This document shows, piece after piece, positions 46,229-54,195 of a stretch of 64,000 nt of DNA. Source of the stretch: CAWAPS01 sp963783945 (GTDB lineage: Bacteria > Actinomycetota > Acidimicrobiia > Acidimicrobiales > Palsa-688). Where the stretch lies: assembly GCA_963783945.1 (NCBI GenBank), contig CAWAPS010000007.1, positions 558,001 to 622,000 on the forward strand, in the 5' to 3' direction. The notes under the pieces were generated by a model. It did no database searches. It was not told the DNA's origin and saw nothing but the letters and a program-made list of their open reading frames with translations. How positions within the stretch are numbered: position 1 is the stretch's first letter; the number at the start of each line of letters is the position of its first letter. Made by a program: the position numbers and the translations under genes.

Positions 46229-46327
46229 CTCCCTCCACCGGCATTACCCGGATCAGGTGCGACGGTCGGGGCCACCCGGACCGAGTCCGCAGGCCCCCTC
46301 TCAGCCCGGTCCTTCCGGGCTCCCGTG
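46229..46327 (-). ncRNA. TPP riboswitch
   Basis: Read on the minus strand: a GGAGCCCGG/CCGGGCU hairpin, the invariant CTGAGA with a G-rich run, then ACCTGATCCGGGTAATGCCG and GGTGGAGGGA. These are the conserved thi-box elements in the correct order and spacing. The thiC Shine-Dalgarno begins in the last helix, so ligand binding probably blocks translation initiation. Confidence 0.95.
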
Positions 46328-46342
46328 TTTGGCGCCCACCAT

Positions 46343-46407
46343 ACTCTTCTGAGCGGGGGCGGCACTCTTCTGAGCGGGGTGCGGCACTCTTCTGAGCGGG
46401 GTGCGGC
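46343..46407. repeat. Three direct repeats of about 22 bp upstream of thiC leader
   Basis: ACTCTTCTGAGCGGGGTGCGGC at 46364 and 46386, and a 21-base variant at 46343. They lie between the riboswitch and tRNA-Cys, where the thiC promoter should be; a TATGGT -10-like hexamer (minus strand, 46343-46338) touches the first copy. They may be binding sites or a short slippage array. Confidence 0.8.
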
Positions 46408-46442
46408 AGCCCCTCCCGGCTACACTGCCGGTGGCACAGCCG

Positions 46443-46514
46443 GGCGGCGTGGCCGAGTGGCTTAGGCAAGGGCCTGCAAAGCCCTGTACAGCGGTTCGAT
46501 TCCGCTCGCCGCCT
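46443..46514 (+). tRNA. tRNA-Cys (anticodon GCA)
   Basis: Acceptor stem GGCGGCG pairs with CGCCGCC at 46507-46513; anticodon stem AGGGC/GCCCT encloses CTGCAAA with GCA at 46476-46478; T-arm GCGGTTCGATTCCGC. CCA is not encoded. The 3' end abuts an integrase remnant. Confidence 0.97.
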
Positions 46515-46529
46515 CCCATTGTTCTCGCA

Positions 46530-46800
46530 GGTCAGGCCCGGCGGTGGCGTGCTGGTATACGAGCCCAGCCTCGGTGAGGAGTGGCCGATGCGGGCCATCA
46601 GCGCTTTGGAGATGATGCCCGGCATCTGGGCCATGAGGGTGGCGCCGTCGTGCCGGAGGTCGTGCGGGTGCATATCGGGGTCGACCCCAGCTACCTCCTT
46701 GGCCTTTCTCCAAGCCACCGAGGCGCGGGACCGGGGGTCCGTGACCAGTTCGCCGGTCCTTGTGCAGCTGTAGGCAGACGAGGTGGGCGGCGCCCTCTTG
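46530..46800 (-). pseudogene. Decayed tyrosine recombinase (phage-type integrase), C-terminal part
   Basis: On the minus strand one frame reads WRKAKEVAGVDPDM then HPHDLRHDGATLMAQMPG and LMARIGHSSPR, which contain the HxLRH box and GHSS motif of tyrosine recombinases. The next expected block, with the catalytic Tyr, appears in another frame (GLVYQHATAGPDLREQ). So a frameshift near 46570 breaks the gene, and its N-terminal two thirds are missing. It points at the 3' end of tRNA-Cys, a classic integration site. Nothing convincing is coded between 46800 and 47025. Confidence 0.8.
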
Positions 46801-47024
46801 TTCTTGTACCTGCCAGCCTGAGCGGGGTGAATAAGAAGGAGGCGGCCGCGCATGTCGTGTATCGCTCCACAGCACCGAAGGGGGATCGGCTGCGCCGACA
46901 CCGTTTGCTCCACCGTCAACCGCCAGGTCAGCGAGGATCACCTGCGCGAGTCGAACGCCATCTGGATCACTCCGTCTTCGGGGAAGCACTTCCCCGCTTT
47001 AGGCCGAGGAAGCAGCCGTTCAGT

Positions 47025-47693
47025 TCAGGCGACCAGCCGGGCGGCCTGGGCCGCTGCGAGCGCCAGGGCAAGAATGATCAGGGCGATGCTCCGGCGCCCG
47101 GTGAGCTTGGGGATACGCAATGGGCTGACCATGAGTCCGGCCAACACCACCCCGCCGCCGGTGAGAACGACCCGGAAGGCGGCGAGACCGAGCGGCCCAT
47201 CGAGGAGCATCAAGGCCACGAAGCTGATGATGGCCAGGTCGGTTGGCAAGCCGGTGTAGGTACCCGAGGCTGCGTCGAGGCCGTGAACGTTGAAGTAACT
47301 GAGCCGCATCGCGGTTGCCACGGCGAGCAGCACCGCCACGGGTACGTAGGCAACCCGGAAATGGCCATACGACAAGATCACAACGCCAAGGGCAACGCCA
47401 GCCGAGGCCATGTCGGCTAGCGAATCGAGGTTGGCCCCGAATGCGCCCTGCTCCTTGGTGCGGCCCGGCGTTCGCTTGGCCACAGGGCCGTCGACCACGT
47501 CGAGGACGAAAGCACCTACCAGGCTAATAGCGGCTCCCTCGTAATCGCCCCGCACGGCCAGAATGATCGCCAGGACGCTGGCTGCCAGTCCGGTGAGAGT
47601 GAGAAGATTGGCGGCGTCGGCAAGGTGGGACAGGATGGTCGGAGCCGCTGGGGCGGCGTCTCCACGCGCATCGCTGACAGGTAAGGCGTTCAG
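47025..47693 (-). CDS. CDP-alcohol phosphatidyltransferase, probable CTG start
   Basis: 222 residues if it starts at CTG 47693. An ATG/GTG-based call would begin at 47555 and cut off the first membrane helix, because the family-like sequence ANLLTLTGLAASVLAIILAV is in frame upstream. No ATG, GTG or TTG exists in that open stretch, but CTG overlaps the upstream stop as CTGA, the same layout as the ATGA and GTGA overlaps elsewhere here. Catalytic motif LDVVDGPVAK followed by FGANLDSLADMAS (Asp 65, 68, 90, 94). The pattern is closest to phosphatidylserine-synthase-like members. About six membrane helices. It would join an activated alcohol to a lipid or lipid-CDP. Confidence 0.82.
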   Translation of the reverse strand: MNALPVSDARGDAAPAAPTILSHLADAANLLTLTGLAASVLAIILAVRGDYEGAAISLVGAFVLDVVDGPVAKRTPGRTKEQGAFGANLDSLADMASAGVALGVVILSYGHFRVAYVPVAVLLAVATAMRLSYFNVHGLDAASGTYTGLPTDLAIISFVALMLLDGPLGLAAFRVVLTGGGVVLAGLMVSPLRIPKLTGRRSIALIILALALAAAQAARLVA

Positions 47694-49576
47694 GGTCGGT
47701 CCAGTCCGAGTTGGGACAGGGCGTCGACGAGCCGCCGATTCTCGGCCCCCGTCCGCGACGCGATGCGCACATAGCGATCAGCGTCAGGCATCGTCTTCGA
47801 GGCGCAATCCTTGATCAGGATGTTGTGTTCGACGTACAGCCTTCGAGCCAGGGCCGGTCCGGTAGGACCGGGTGCGGTGATCTTGCAGAACACGAAGTTG
47901 GCATCGGGTTGGAAGGGATTCAAGCCCGGTAGCTCCCGCAGCGCGTGGTAGAGATCCTGGCAGGTGTCGCGCACCACCTCGCAACTCGCCGCGAACTGGC
48001 TTCGGTAGCGGCTCAGCTGCCGCAAGAAGGACTCTGCCATGCCGTTCAGGTTCCAGATCGGGAGATGGGCGCGAACGGAAGCTGCGAAGCGGCGGTCGGA
48101 GGTCAGGAGGTAGCCAATGCGCAGGCCGGCAATGCCGAACACCTTGCTCATACTCTTGATAACGACCAGGTTGGAGTGGTTATGGACGTCGCCCTCGACG
48201 CTGGCTGCCCGTCCGGCTCGGGAGAACTCTATGAACGACTCGTCCACGATCAGGCGGCACTCGTCGTCCGCTAGGCGGCTAGCCAATTCCAGGACTGCGG
48301 TGCGGTCGACGGAGAGCGCTGTCGGGTTGTTAGGGGTGACCAGGACAGCCACGTTGGAACGGGCCTGCCGGGCCGACTCGGCGAAGGCGTCCAGGTCGAG
48401 CTCGAGGGTGACTGGATCGAGCGCCACGCGGTCGAGCTGCTCGGGCCGCAGGCTCTCATACTCGTTGAACGACGGAACGGGGATCGTCATCTTCTCGATG
48501 AAGTGCTGGGCCAGCACCTTGATTAGCTCGGCAGCCCCGTTGCCGACAACGACTGTCGTCGGATCAGCTGCCGTCCATTGGCCGACGAGACGGTCGAGCT
48601 CCGACTGTCCAACCGGGTAGTTGGTAACGACGTCGGGCAGCTCATCACGGAGGGCATCGAGCATGGCGGCCGGGGGAAAGTGCAGGTTGTACAGGTAGGA
48701 GTGGTCGACGACGCCATACCGCCAATACGACCCATGCAGCGACTGAATACGGTCGAACTGCTCGACACGACTCAGGAACATGAACTCGGCCATCTCGAGG
48801 TCTCGATAGTCGTCGAGCTCGTACCACCGGCTCGTCGACACGTCGACCGCCACAAGATCCGGTAGCGAGCCGTCGGCCACGAGATCGCGCAACACGGTCT
48901 CGTAGAAGGCCTGCACGTTGCCGGAATCCACTTGGCGGCACAGTTCGGGCAGGATCTTGGTGCGCAGCATCTCGCCCCGCAGCAGATAGATATTGACCGT
49001 CTTCTGCGCGCCCTCACCGTTGACCCGCCCGTCCAGATCAGCGCCCAGGATGAACTTGGTGACGTGGCCCTGAGCGTCGTGATGCACCACGGTGCCGGAA
49101 AAGTTGGCTTTGTCCCGGGCGACGGCCATACTGCTGCCGACCTGCTCGCGTAAGCGCATCACCACGTCGCGATCGAAGACGACGTCGCCTTCGAGCAAGA
49201 GGATGTCCTCGTCGCAGTATCGACGAGCGTCCCACAGCGAGCGGATGTTATTGGTCGTTTCGTACGACGGGGCATCGACGTACAAGATGTCGATCCCGGC
49301 GAAACGGTTCCCTACCCTGCGGCGGACCTGGGCTGCTTCGTAGCCAACCACGACGATGGCTTCGGTCACCCCAGCGGAGGCCAGTACCCGCAGCGAGCGG
49401 AACAAGATCGGGACTCCGTTGACCTCGACGAGGCACTTCGGGACATCGGTGGTGAGGGGACGCAGCCGTTGGCCAAGTCCAGCAGCGAGGATGACTGCGC
49501 GACGTACGGGCAACGCACCCGGCGACAGGTTCTTAGGAGCGCGCTCCTGCGAGCCGACCTCGATCGTCTGCGTCAC
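47690..49576 (-). CDS. Bifunctional nucleotidyltransferase - PLP aminotransferase/decarboxylase-like protein
   Basis: 628 residues from GTG at 49576, six bases after GGAGG. Residues about 20-260 are a sugar-phosphate/alkyl-phosphate nucleotidyltransferase: AVILAAGLGQRLRPLTTDVP, PKCLVEVNGVPIL, TTNNIRSLWDARRY, LLLEGDVVFD, KTVNIYLL. This resembles LicC/PntC-type cytidylyltransferases. Residues about 275-628 are a fold-type I PLP domain of the HisC/CobD kind: VVGNGAAELIKVLA, TPNNPTA, IVDESFIEF and KSMSKVFGIAGLRIGYL with the Schiff-base Lys. One protein could thus make and activate a phosphorylated amino-alcohol or aminophosphonate. The next gene is a CDP-alcohol transferase, translationally coupled. 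Confidence 0.85.
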   Translation of the reverse strand: MTQTIEVGSQERAPKNLSPGALPVRRAVILAAGLGQRLRPLTTDVPKCLVEVNGVPILFRSLRVLASAGVTEAIVVVGYEAAQVRRRVGNRFAGIDILYVDAPSYETTNNIRSLWDARRYCDEDILLLEGDVVFDRDVVMRLREQVGSSMAVARDKANFSGTVVHHDAQGHVTKFILGADLDGRVNGEGAQKTVNIYLLRGEMLRTKILPELCRQVDSGNVQAFYETVLRDLVADGSLPDLVAVDVSTSRWYELDDYRDLEMAEFMFLSRVEQFDRIQSLHGSYWRYGVVDHSYLYNLHFPPAAMLDALRDELPDVVTNYPVGQSELDRLVGQWTAADPTTVVVGNGAAELIKVLAQHFIEKMTIPVPSFNEYESLRPEQLDRVALDPVTLELDLDAFAESARQARSNVAVLVTPNNPTALSVDRTAVLELASRLADDECRLIVDESFIEFSRAGRAASVEGDVHNHSNLVVIKSMSKVFGIAGLRIGYLLTSDRRFAASVRAHLPIWNLNGMAESFLRQLSRYRSQFAASCEVVRDTCQDLYHALRELPGLNPFQPDANFVFCKITAPGPTGPALARRLYVEHNILIKDCASKTMPDADRYVRIASRTGAENRRLVDALSQLGLDRP

Positions 49577-49671
49577 CGCAAGCCTCCACCTCTCGATGGC
49601 TCCGTCATCTTCGACGCGCCGACAGGAAACGGACCTCGGAGAACGGCTGCAGGGTCCGGACAGTCGAAAGG

Positions 49672-49700
49672 CGAGTGGATCTCCGTCGGAGATCCACTCG
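49672..49700. promoter_or_regulatory. Perfect 13-bp stem hairpin in the divergent intergenic region
   Basis: CGAGTGGATCTCC at 49672-49684, loop GTC, and its exact inverse at 49688-49700. It lies between the divergent starts of the bifunctional enzyme (49576) and the methyltransferase (49789), about 90 bases from each. Downstream are two copies of TGTTCAC. It may be an operator for both genes or an attenuator. Confidence 0.7.
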
Positions 49701-49788
49701 AACACTATCAGTTCTTGTAATGTTCACCCACTGTTCACAGATCGAGGGGTTGGAGGCCGACGAATGCGGCCTGTAAGGGTCAGCTTGG

Positions 49789-50646
49789 ATGCCGATTCGT
49801 CGAGGTGATCAGCGTCGACTCGACTACGACGCGGTGCGCGCCTACTGGGAGGAGGCCGCCCACGATGCCGAATCGGCTTCCTACATGGCGCACGAGCAGG
49901 GCCTGCCCCAGGACTGCGTCAAGCATCGCTTCGCGCTCGAGCAGGCGGTGGTCGACCGGTGGTTCGCGGAGCTGGCACCCACGGCCTCGGTGCTCGACGT
50001 CGGGTGCGGTGCCGGGGCGTGGACAGAGTTGTTCGCGCCGCGCTACAAGCGAGTCGTCGGCGTGGACGCCAGCGTCGGCATGCTGGCCGCAGCTCGGCTG
50101 CGCCTAGCCCGGCACGACAACGTCGAACTGGTGCAGGGGGACGCGCTAACCGTGGCCCTCGACGGCGAATTCCAGGGCGTCCTGCTCGGAGGCCTCCTCA
50201 TGTACCTCGATCGAGCCGACGCGGTCGCGCTGCTCGTTCGTCTCGGCCAGCTGGCGCCGAGAGGCCGAATCATCTTGCGGGAATCGGGAATTCGGGCCGG
50301 GGTAGAAGTACAAACAGGCGCCTACCAGGTGGTGTACCGGTCACTGCAGGAGTACGAGGCCCTTGCCGCCGAGGCCGAGCTGCGCGTCGTTGCCGTCGAG
50401 CGCAATCAGGGGTACGCCCAGATGGAAATCGCCGTCGCGCTGGTCAACCTGGCCCGACGCTTGCCGCCGCTCGCCCGCCGTGATCCGGCGACAGTCGGCG
50501 GTCCGCTCTGGCGTCTGCTGCGCGCCACCGCGCCCGTCACCCTCGAGCTGCTCCCCCGGGCCATCGAGGCCGTCAGCCTCGACTGGCCCCATCTGACCAA
50601 CTATTTCCTTCTCCTCGAGAGGAGTCCCTGGTTCGATCCCTCGTAG
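49789..50646 (+). CDS. Class I SAM-dependent methyltransferase
   Basis: 285 residues. SAM-binding motif I VLDVGCGAGAWTELF near residues 67-81, acidic loop VVGVDAS, then VQGDALTVALDGEF and LLGGLLMYLDRADA (motif IV region), and PRGRIILRESG. The N-terminus (LDYDAVRAYWEEAAHDAESA) is helical. The family methylates small molecules; N-methylation of an amino head group is possible given the divergent neighbours but not shown. The weak upstream ribosome site leaves the start somewhat open. Confidence 0.82.
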   Translation: MPIRRGDQRRLDYDAVRAYWEEAAHDAESASYMAHEQGLPQDCVKHRFALEQAVVDRWFAELAPTASVLDVGCGAGAWTELFAPRYKRVVGVDASVGMLAAARLRLARHDNVELVQGDALTVALDGEFQGVLLGGLLMYLDRADAVALLVRLGQLAPRGRIILRESGIRAGVEVQTGAYQVVYRSLQEYEALAAEAELRVVAVERNQGYAQMEIAVALVNLARRLPPLARRDPATVGGPLWRLLRATAPVTLELLPRAIEAVSLDWPHLTNYFLLLERSPWFDPS

Positions 50647-50648
50647 AG

Positions 50649-50912
50649 ATGGCCGACACCCTTGTCGACGACTACGACGTGGTGGACCTGCTGACCGGCC
50701 TGGCCGACGGGTGCGTGAACCTGCTCGGCGTCGCCGCCTCACGGATCAGGGACAACTACAAAGGCAACTACGACCGGCTGGTGGACGCCAAGCGCACCTT
50801 GTCGAGAATGATGCGAAGAAGGTCCGTCGCCAACGGAGTCCTGCCGCGGACGATTGGACAGCGTCCCTTGTCCAACCGATCGGGCACGAAGTTAAAGAGC
50901 ATCACTTACTAG
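50649..50912 (+). pseudogene. Truncated GAF(-ANTAR) protein
   Basis: The first 33 residues, MADTLVDDYDVVDLLTGLADG then CVNLLGVAAS, match the start of actinobacterial GAF-ANTAR sensor proteins. After RI the similarity stops and a basic, Arg/Ser-rich tail of about 50 residues follows. So only the first helix-strand part of a GAF domain survives; an in-frame extension upstream also fits the family. Probably non-functional. Confidence 0.65.
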
Positions 50913-51105
50913 GCGGGCAGACACCAGTGTCGGCCTCAGACGTTCAAGTGCCTCCGTTATCAGTCCGATGGACACCACTACGACGATCAAGCTCACCGCG
51001 AGCGACGCGAGCAGACCGTGACGGTGCAGAACGTGGCTGCGGGAGCGCCGGAGTTCTTTCAGGGGATTTCGATTTGGAGAGTGATGTCGGTCGGTGACCG
51101 TCTGC

Positions 51106-51351
51106 TCAAAGCGGGTGCGGGGGGTTGTGGGCCGCGATCTCGAGCAAACGCTGGTACCACTGGCGCCCTTTGCGTGTGGCCCTGACCGGCTTCTGTTGGA
51201 CGGATTCTTGGATCATGATATGAGCAGATTCGACGTGTCGGTCGTGTTCCGCCATCCTGGCGGTGATAGGTTTGGTGGAAGGGGTGATGACCTCCATAGT
51301 TCCGACGGTGGAAGGCGTGGCCGGCTCGCTGTCGAGATAGGTTTCGTTCAT
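51106..51351 (-). CDS. Hypothetical 81-residue protein
   Basis: Starts at ATG with AAGGAG eight bases upstream, a good initiation signal. Sequence MNETYLDSEPATPST leads to a hydrophilic body and a helical end (RQWYQRLLEIAAHNPP). No membrane segment, signal or family recognised. It lies in decayed accessory DNA and reads away from the FAD-fragment ORF just upstream, whose start (MNETETD) is similar. Confidence 0.5.
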   Translation of the reverse strand: MNETYLDSEPATPSTVGTMEVITPSTKPITARMAEHDRHVESAHIMIQESVQQKPVRATRKGRQWYQRLLEIAAHNPPHPL

Positions 51352-51364
51352 GTCACACTTCTCC

Positions 51365-51508
51365 TTAGGAAACTTGGTCGAGTGTCGCGGTGGTTCCCGG
51401 CGCCGCCTGGGATCTCCTTAACGGCGTCACGGTGGCGAACGGCGGGGCGGTGGCCGCCCCGGCGCAGCCCGCCCCCACGATGACCACGTCGGTTTCGGTC
51501 TCGTTCAT
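51365..51508 (-). pseudogene. N-terminal fragment of an FAD/NAD-binding oxidoreductase
   Basis: 47 residues from the ATG at 51508. DVVIVGAGCAGAATA is a clear dinucleotide-binding GxGxxG motif, then the sequence becomes unrelated (PPFATVTPLRRSQ) and stops. The rest of the enzyme is absent. The 10 kb around it shows several such truncations. Confidence 0.6.
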
Positions 51509-52569
51509 GGCGTCACGCTCGCCGCGAGGCCAGGCACCGCAGCGGCTCCGTCGTGCGGACCGTTGCGGGAGGTGCTGTCGGGTCTGGGCCATCGAGTGGG
51601 CTCGGAGATGTTCGGCGAGGGCTGCGCCTAGGAAAGGGGTGTGCATCGGAAGTGTCCTTGGGTGAGAACGATTCGCTGAGATACTTTGCGGTTCCCAGGG
51701 CGTAGTCCACATCCGGGCCAGTACGGATTTCACTACGGATACGCAGGGAGCGGGCAGCGAGCGGGCGGGCTGGGGATTGTTGGCCTTGTGCAGAGGGGGT
51801 CCCTTCAGTCTTCGAAGGGACCGTTTTGTCGACTCGGTCCGAGGAGCACTACGCCGACCGGACCCAGATGGATTCAGGAATTCCGAATCGGACCGATCAG
51901 CCAGACCCTTGCGAATGCTCAAACACTGGTGGTCCGCCCTGCCCCGACCTGGCCAAACGAGAGATCCAGATGATGTACGAGGAGCTGCTGCGGCGCGGCC
52001 GCGACATCGGGATCCTCGGCGAGCCCGAATGCCCCGTGGCCGGGATCGACAGCGCCGCCTCGTCGCGATCGCCCAGCTCCCCGTCCGGCTCACCGCTCGC
52101 TGACCCCAGGCCGCTCCAATCCGGCACCGCGCCCGACCACGGTGGTGATGGGAGCGTCGCCCGGGCGGTCCTGGCGCTTCGACAGGGTCGGCGGGATACT
52201 GTCCCAGCACGGGACGATTCGACGGCAAAATGGCAGTCATCCTTCCCAGGCCGGGCGCGGTCGCCCCCCCTAGCCGGACAGACTGTCGACGTAATCCTCG
52301 CTGCCTTCGGCACCGCAGGAACACCTCGGCGGCGCAAGACCACAGGCTCGCGACGTAGTCCTCATCCAGCTTGACGAACATCCCCATGGACCGTCGTGAC
52401 GGGGAGCGAGGTCGAGACGCCAGCGGAGGCGATTGCGATAGTGATGGCTTCGCCTCACTGGGTGGGACCGCCGGCGCCGACGAACCATCTCGCAGACTGA
52501 ACGTGGCGGTCGATCACCTGGCGACCGTCGGACGGTTGATCCAGATATGGCTGGCACCGATGGCGTGCT
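51509..52569. other. Decayed accessory DNA without a supportable gene
   Basis: Several long frames cross on both strands, but none has a good start, family resemblance or consistent codon use. A minus frame from about 51646 begins MHTPFLGAALAEHLRAHS, reminiscent of short actinobacterial helical proteins, at low confidence. Probably remnants cut up by rearrangement. Confidence 0.5.
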
Positions 52570-52672
52570 TTGACAACTTAGTCAGTATGGAACGGCCGGC
52601 CCGTTCCGCAGCTTGCGTGGATCAGCCACCATGAGGCGGAAGTTGCCACATACGGAAGGAGCCAGCCGTCCC

Positions 52673-53764
52673 ATGCCCAGTTCTACCACCCCGACATTTC
52701 TCGGTCTCGATGTGCACAAGAACACCATCTCGGCGGGGATCTTGCGTCCCGGCCAGGACGTCGCCGATGTGGAGAAGATCTCTTCCGATGACGACGCGGT
52801 GCGCCGGCTGATCGCCCGGCTGGGCAATTCCCGCCGGTTGCGGGCCTGCTACGAGGCGGGCCCGACCGGTTACGAGCTGTGCCGACTGCTGCGGGCACTC
52901 GGAGTGGCGTGTGAAGTGATCGCGCCGTCGCTGATCCCCACCGCCCCGGGGGATCGGGTCAAGACCGACAAACGCGATTGTCGTCGCCTGGCCCGCCTGT
53001 ACCGGGCCGGGGAGCTGGTCGCCATCCGGGTGCCGTCAGTGGCCGAGGAAGCGGTCCGGGATCTGTGCCGGGCCCGAGCCGACATGGTCATCGACCGCAC
53101 CCGGGCCCGGCACCGGCTGGGCAAGTTCTTGTTGCGCCACAACCGGATTTGGCGGGGCGGGGACAACTGGACCATGAAACATCAGGCCTGGATCGGCGCC
53201 CAACGCTTCGATGATCTGGCTTTGGAGGCCACCTACGCCCACTACCGGGCCACCCTGTCGGCCCGCGAAGCCGCCGTCGACGCCATCGACGCCGACCTGG
53301 CCACCTGGTATGGCCGGGCGCCGTTCGCCGATACCGTGGCCCGCCTGGCCGCCTACCGCGGCATCACCCATCTCGGTGCGCTCAGCCTGGCCGCCGAGGT
53401 GTGCGACTGGCGCCGTTTCGGCTCCGCCGCCACGTTCATGGCCTTCACCGGGCTCACCCCCAGCGAGCATTCTTCCGGCCAGAGCGTCCGGCGCGGCCAT
53501 ATCACCCACGCCGGCAACGTGCATCTACGCACCCAGCTTGTCGAGTCGGCCTGGGCCTACCGGTCCCGGCCGGCTGTCGGGGTGGAGCTGCGCCGCCGCC
53601 ACCATGGCGTCGAGCGCGACACCGTGGCCCGGGCCTGGGCGGCCCAGGTCCGACTGTGCGGCCGGTTCCGTCGCCTCGACGAACGTAAAACCAACCGCAA
53701 CATCGTGGTCACCGCTATCGCCCGGGAGCTGGCCGGGTTCGTGTGGGCCGAGATGACCGCCTAA
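52673..53764 (+). CDS. IS110-family transposase (DEDD recombinase)
   Basis: 363 residues from ATG at 52673 (MPSSTTPTFLGLDVHKN), with AAGGAG 11 bases upstream. The N-terminal RuvC-like DEDD domain has GLDVHKNTIS (Asp), CYEAGPTGYELCR (Glu) and KTDKRDCRRLARL (two Asp). The C-terminal Tnp2 domain has AYRGITHLGALSLAAE, TGLTPSEHSSGQS and GHITHAGNVHLRTQLVES with the conserved Ser. Full length, so the element may be active. Confidence 0.95.
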   Translation: MPSSTTPTFLGLDVHKNTISAGILRPGQDVADVEKISSDDDAVRRLIARLGNSRRLRACYEAGPTGYELCRLLRALGVACEVIAPSLIPTAPGDRVKTDKRDCRRLARLYRAGELVAIRVPSVAEEAVRDLCRARADMVIDRTRARHRLGKFLLRHNRIWRGGDNWTMKHQAWIGAQRFDDLALEATYAHYRATLSAREAAVDAIDADLATWYGRAPFADTVARLAAYRGITHLGALSLAAEVCDWRRFGSAATFMAFTGLTPSEHSSGQSVRRGHITHAGNVHLRTQLVESAWAYRSRPAVGVELRRRHHGVERDTVARAWAAQVRLCGRFRRLDERKTNRNIVVTAIARELAGFVWAEMTA

Positions 53765-54195
53765 ACAAAGTGAACGATCTTCGAGCTCGCCCCCGGCCCC
53801 CGCTGAGCCGAGGCGAGGACCCCACCATGCGCCGGGGCACCGCCGCCGCAGAACTGATCCCCGTTTAAGCTATGCCCGATTCCACGGGCGCTCTTAGTCC
53901 CGGGCACCTTTCTGCGAATAGCCGAACTGCGGTCCCGATCCGCGTACATCAGTCTGGCGGTCAGCCACCTCATCCCGCCCCGGCGCATGGTCGAGCCCTC
54001 ACCCGGTCACCGCCCACCCCAAACGGGCCCACGGCGTAGCAGCCGCCACCCCCTGTCAACGTCGTTCGTCCTCGCTTCGCTGCGGGCGCTCCACGTTGAC
54101 AGCGAGGCCCCGTCGCCTGCTCAATCATCATCCAGCGCGCCGAACCCCTGGTTCGGCGCGCTAAAAGGAGTTCCGCAAGCTCCACGCGACCCCTA
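53765..54195 (+). other. Structured non-coding tail of the IS110 element; candidate bridge-RNA region
   Basis: No gene is supported here. Two strong structures are visible: CTGTCAACGT (54053-54062) with its inverse at 54093-54102 around a 31-base loop, and a perfect 13-base stem AGCGCGCCGAACC-CCT-GGTTCGGCGCGCT at 54134-54162. In IS110-type elements the non-coding end encodes the bridge RNA with target and donor loops, and this would be the place for it. Confidence 0.5.

Noticed and set aside
51365..52387. 340-codon minus-strand ORF as one gene
   Set aside because: Only the last 47 codons show a motif; the rest is low-complexity Arg/Ser/Pro sequence without a good start.
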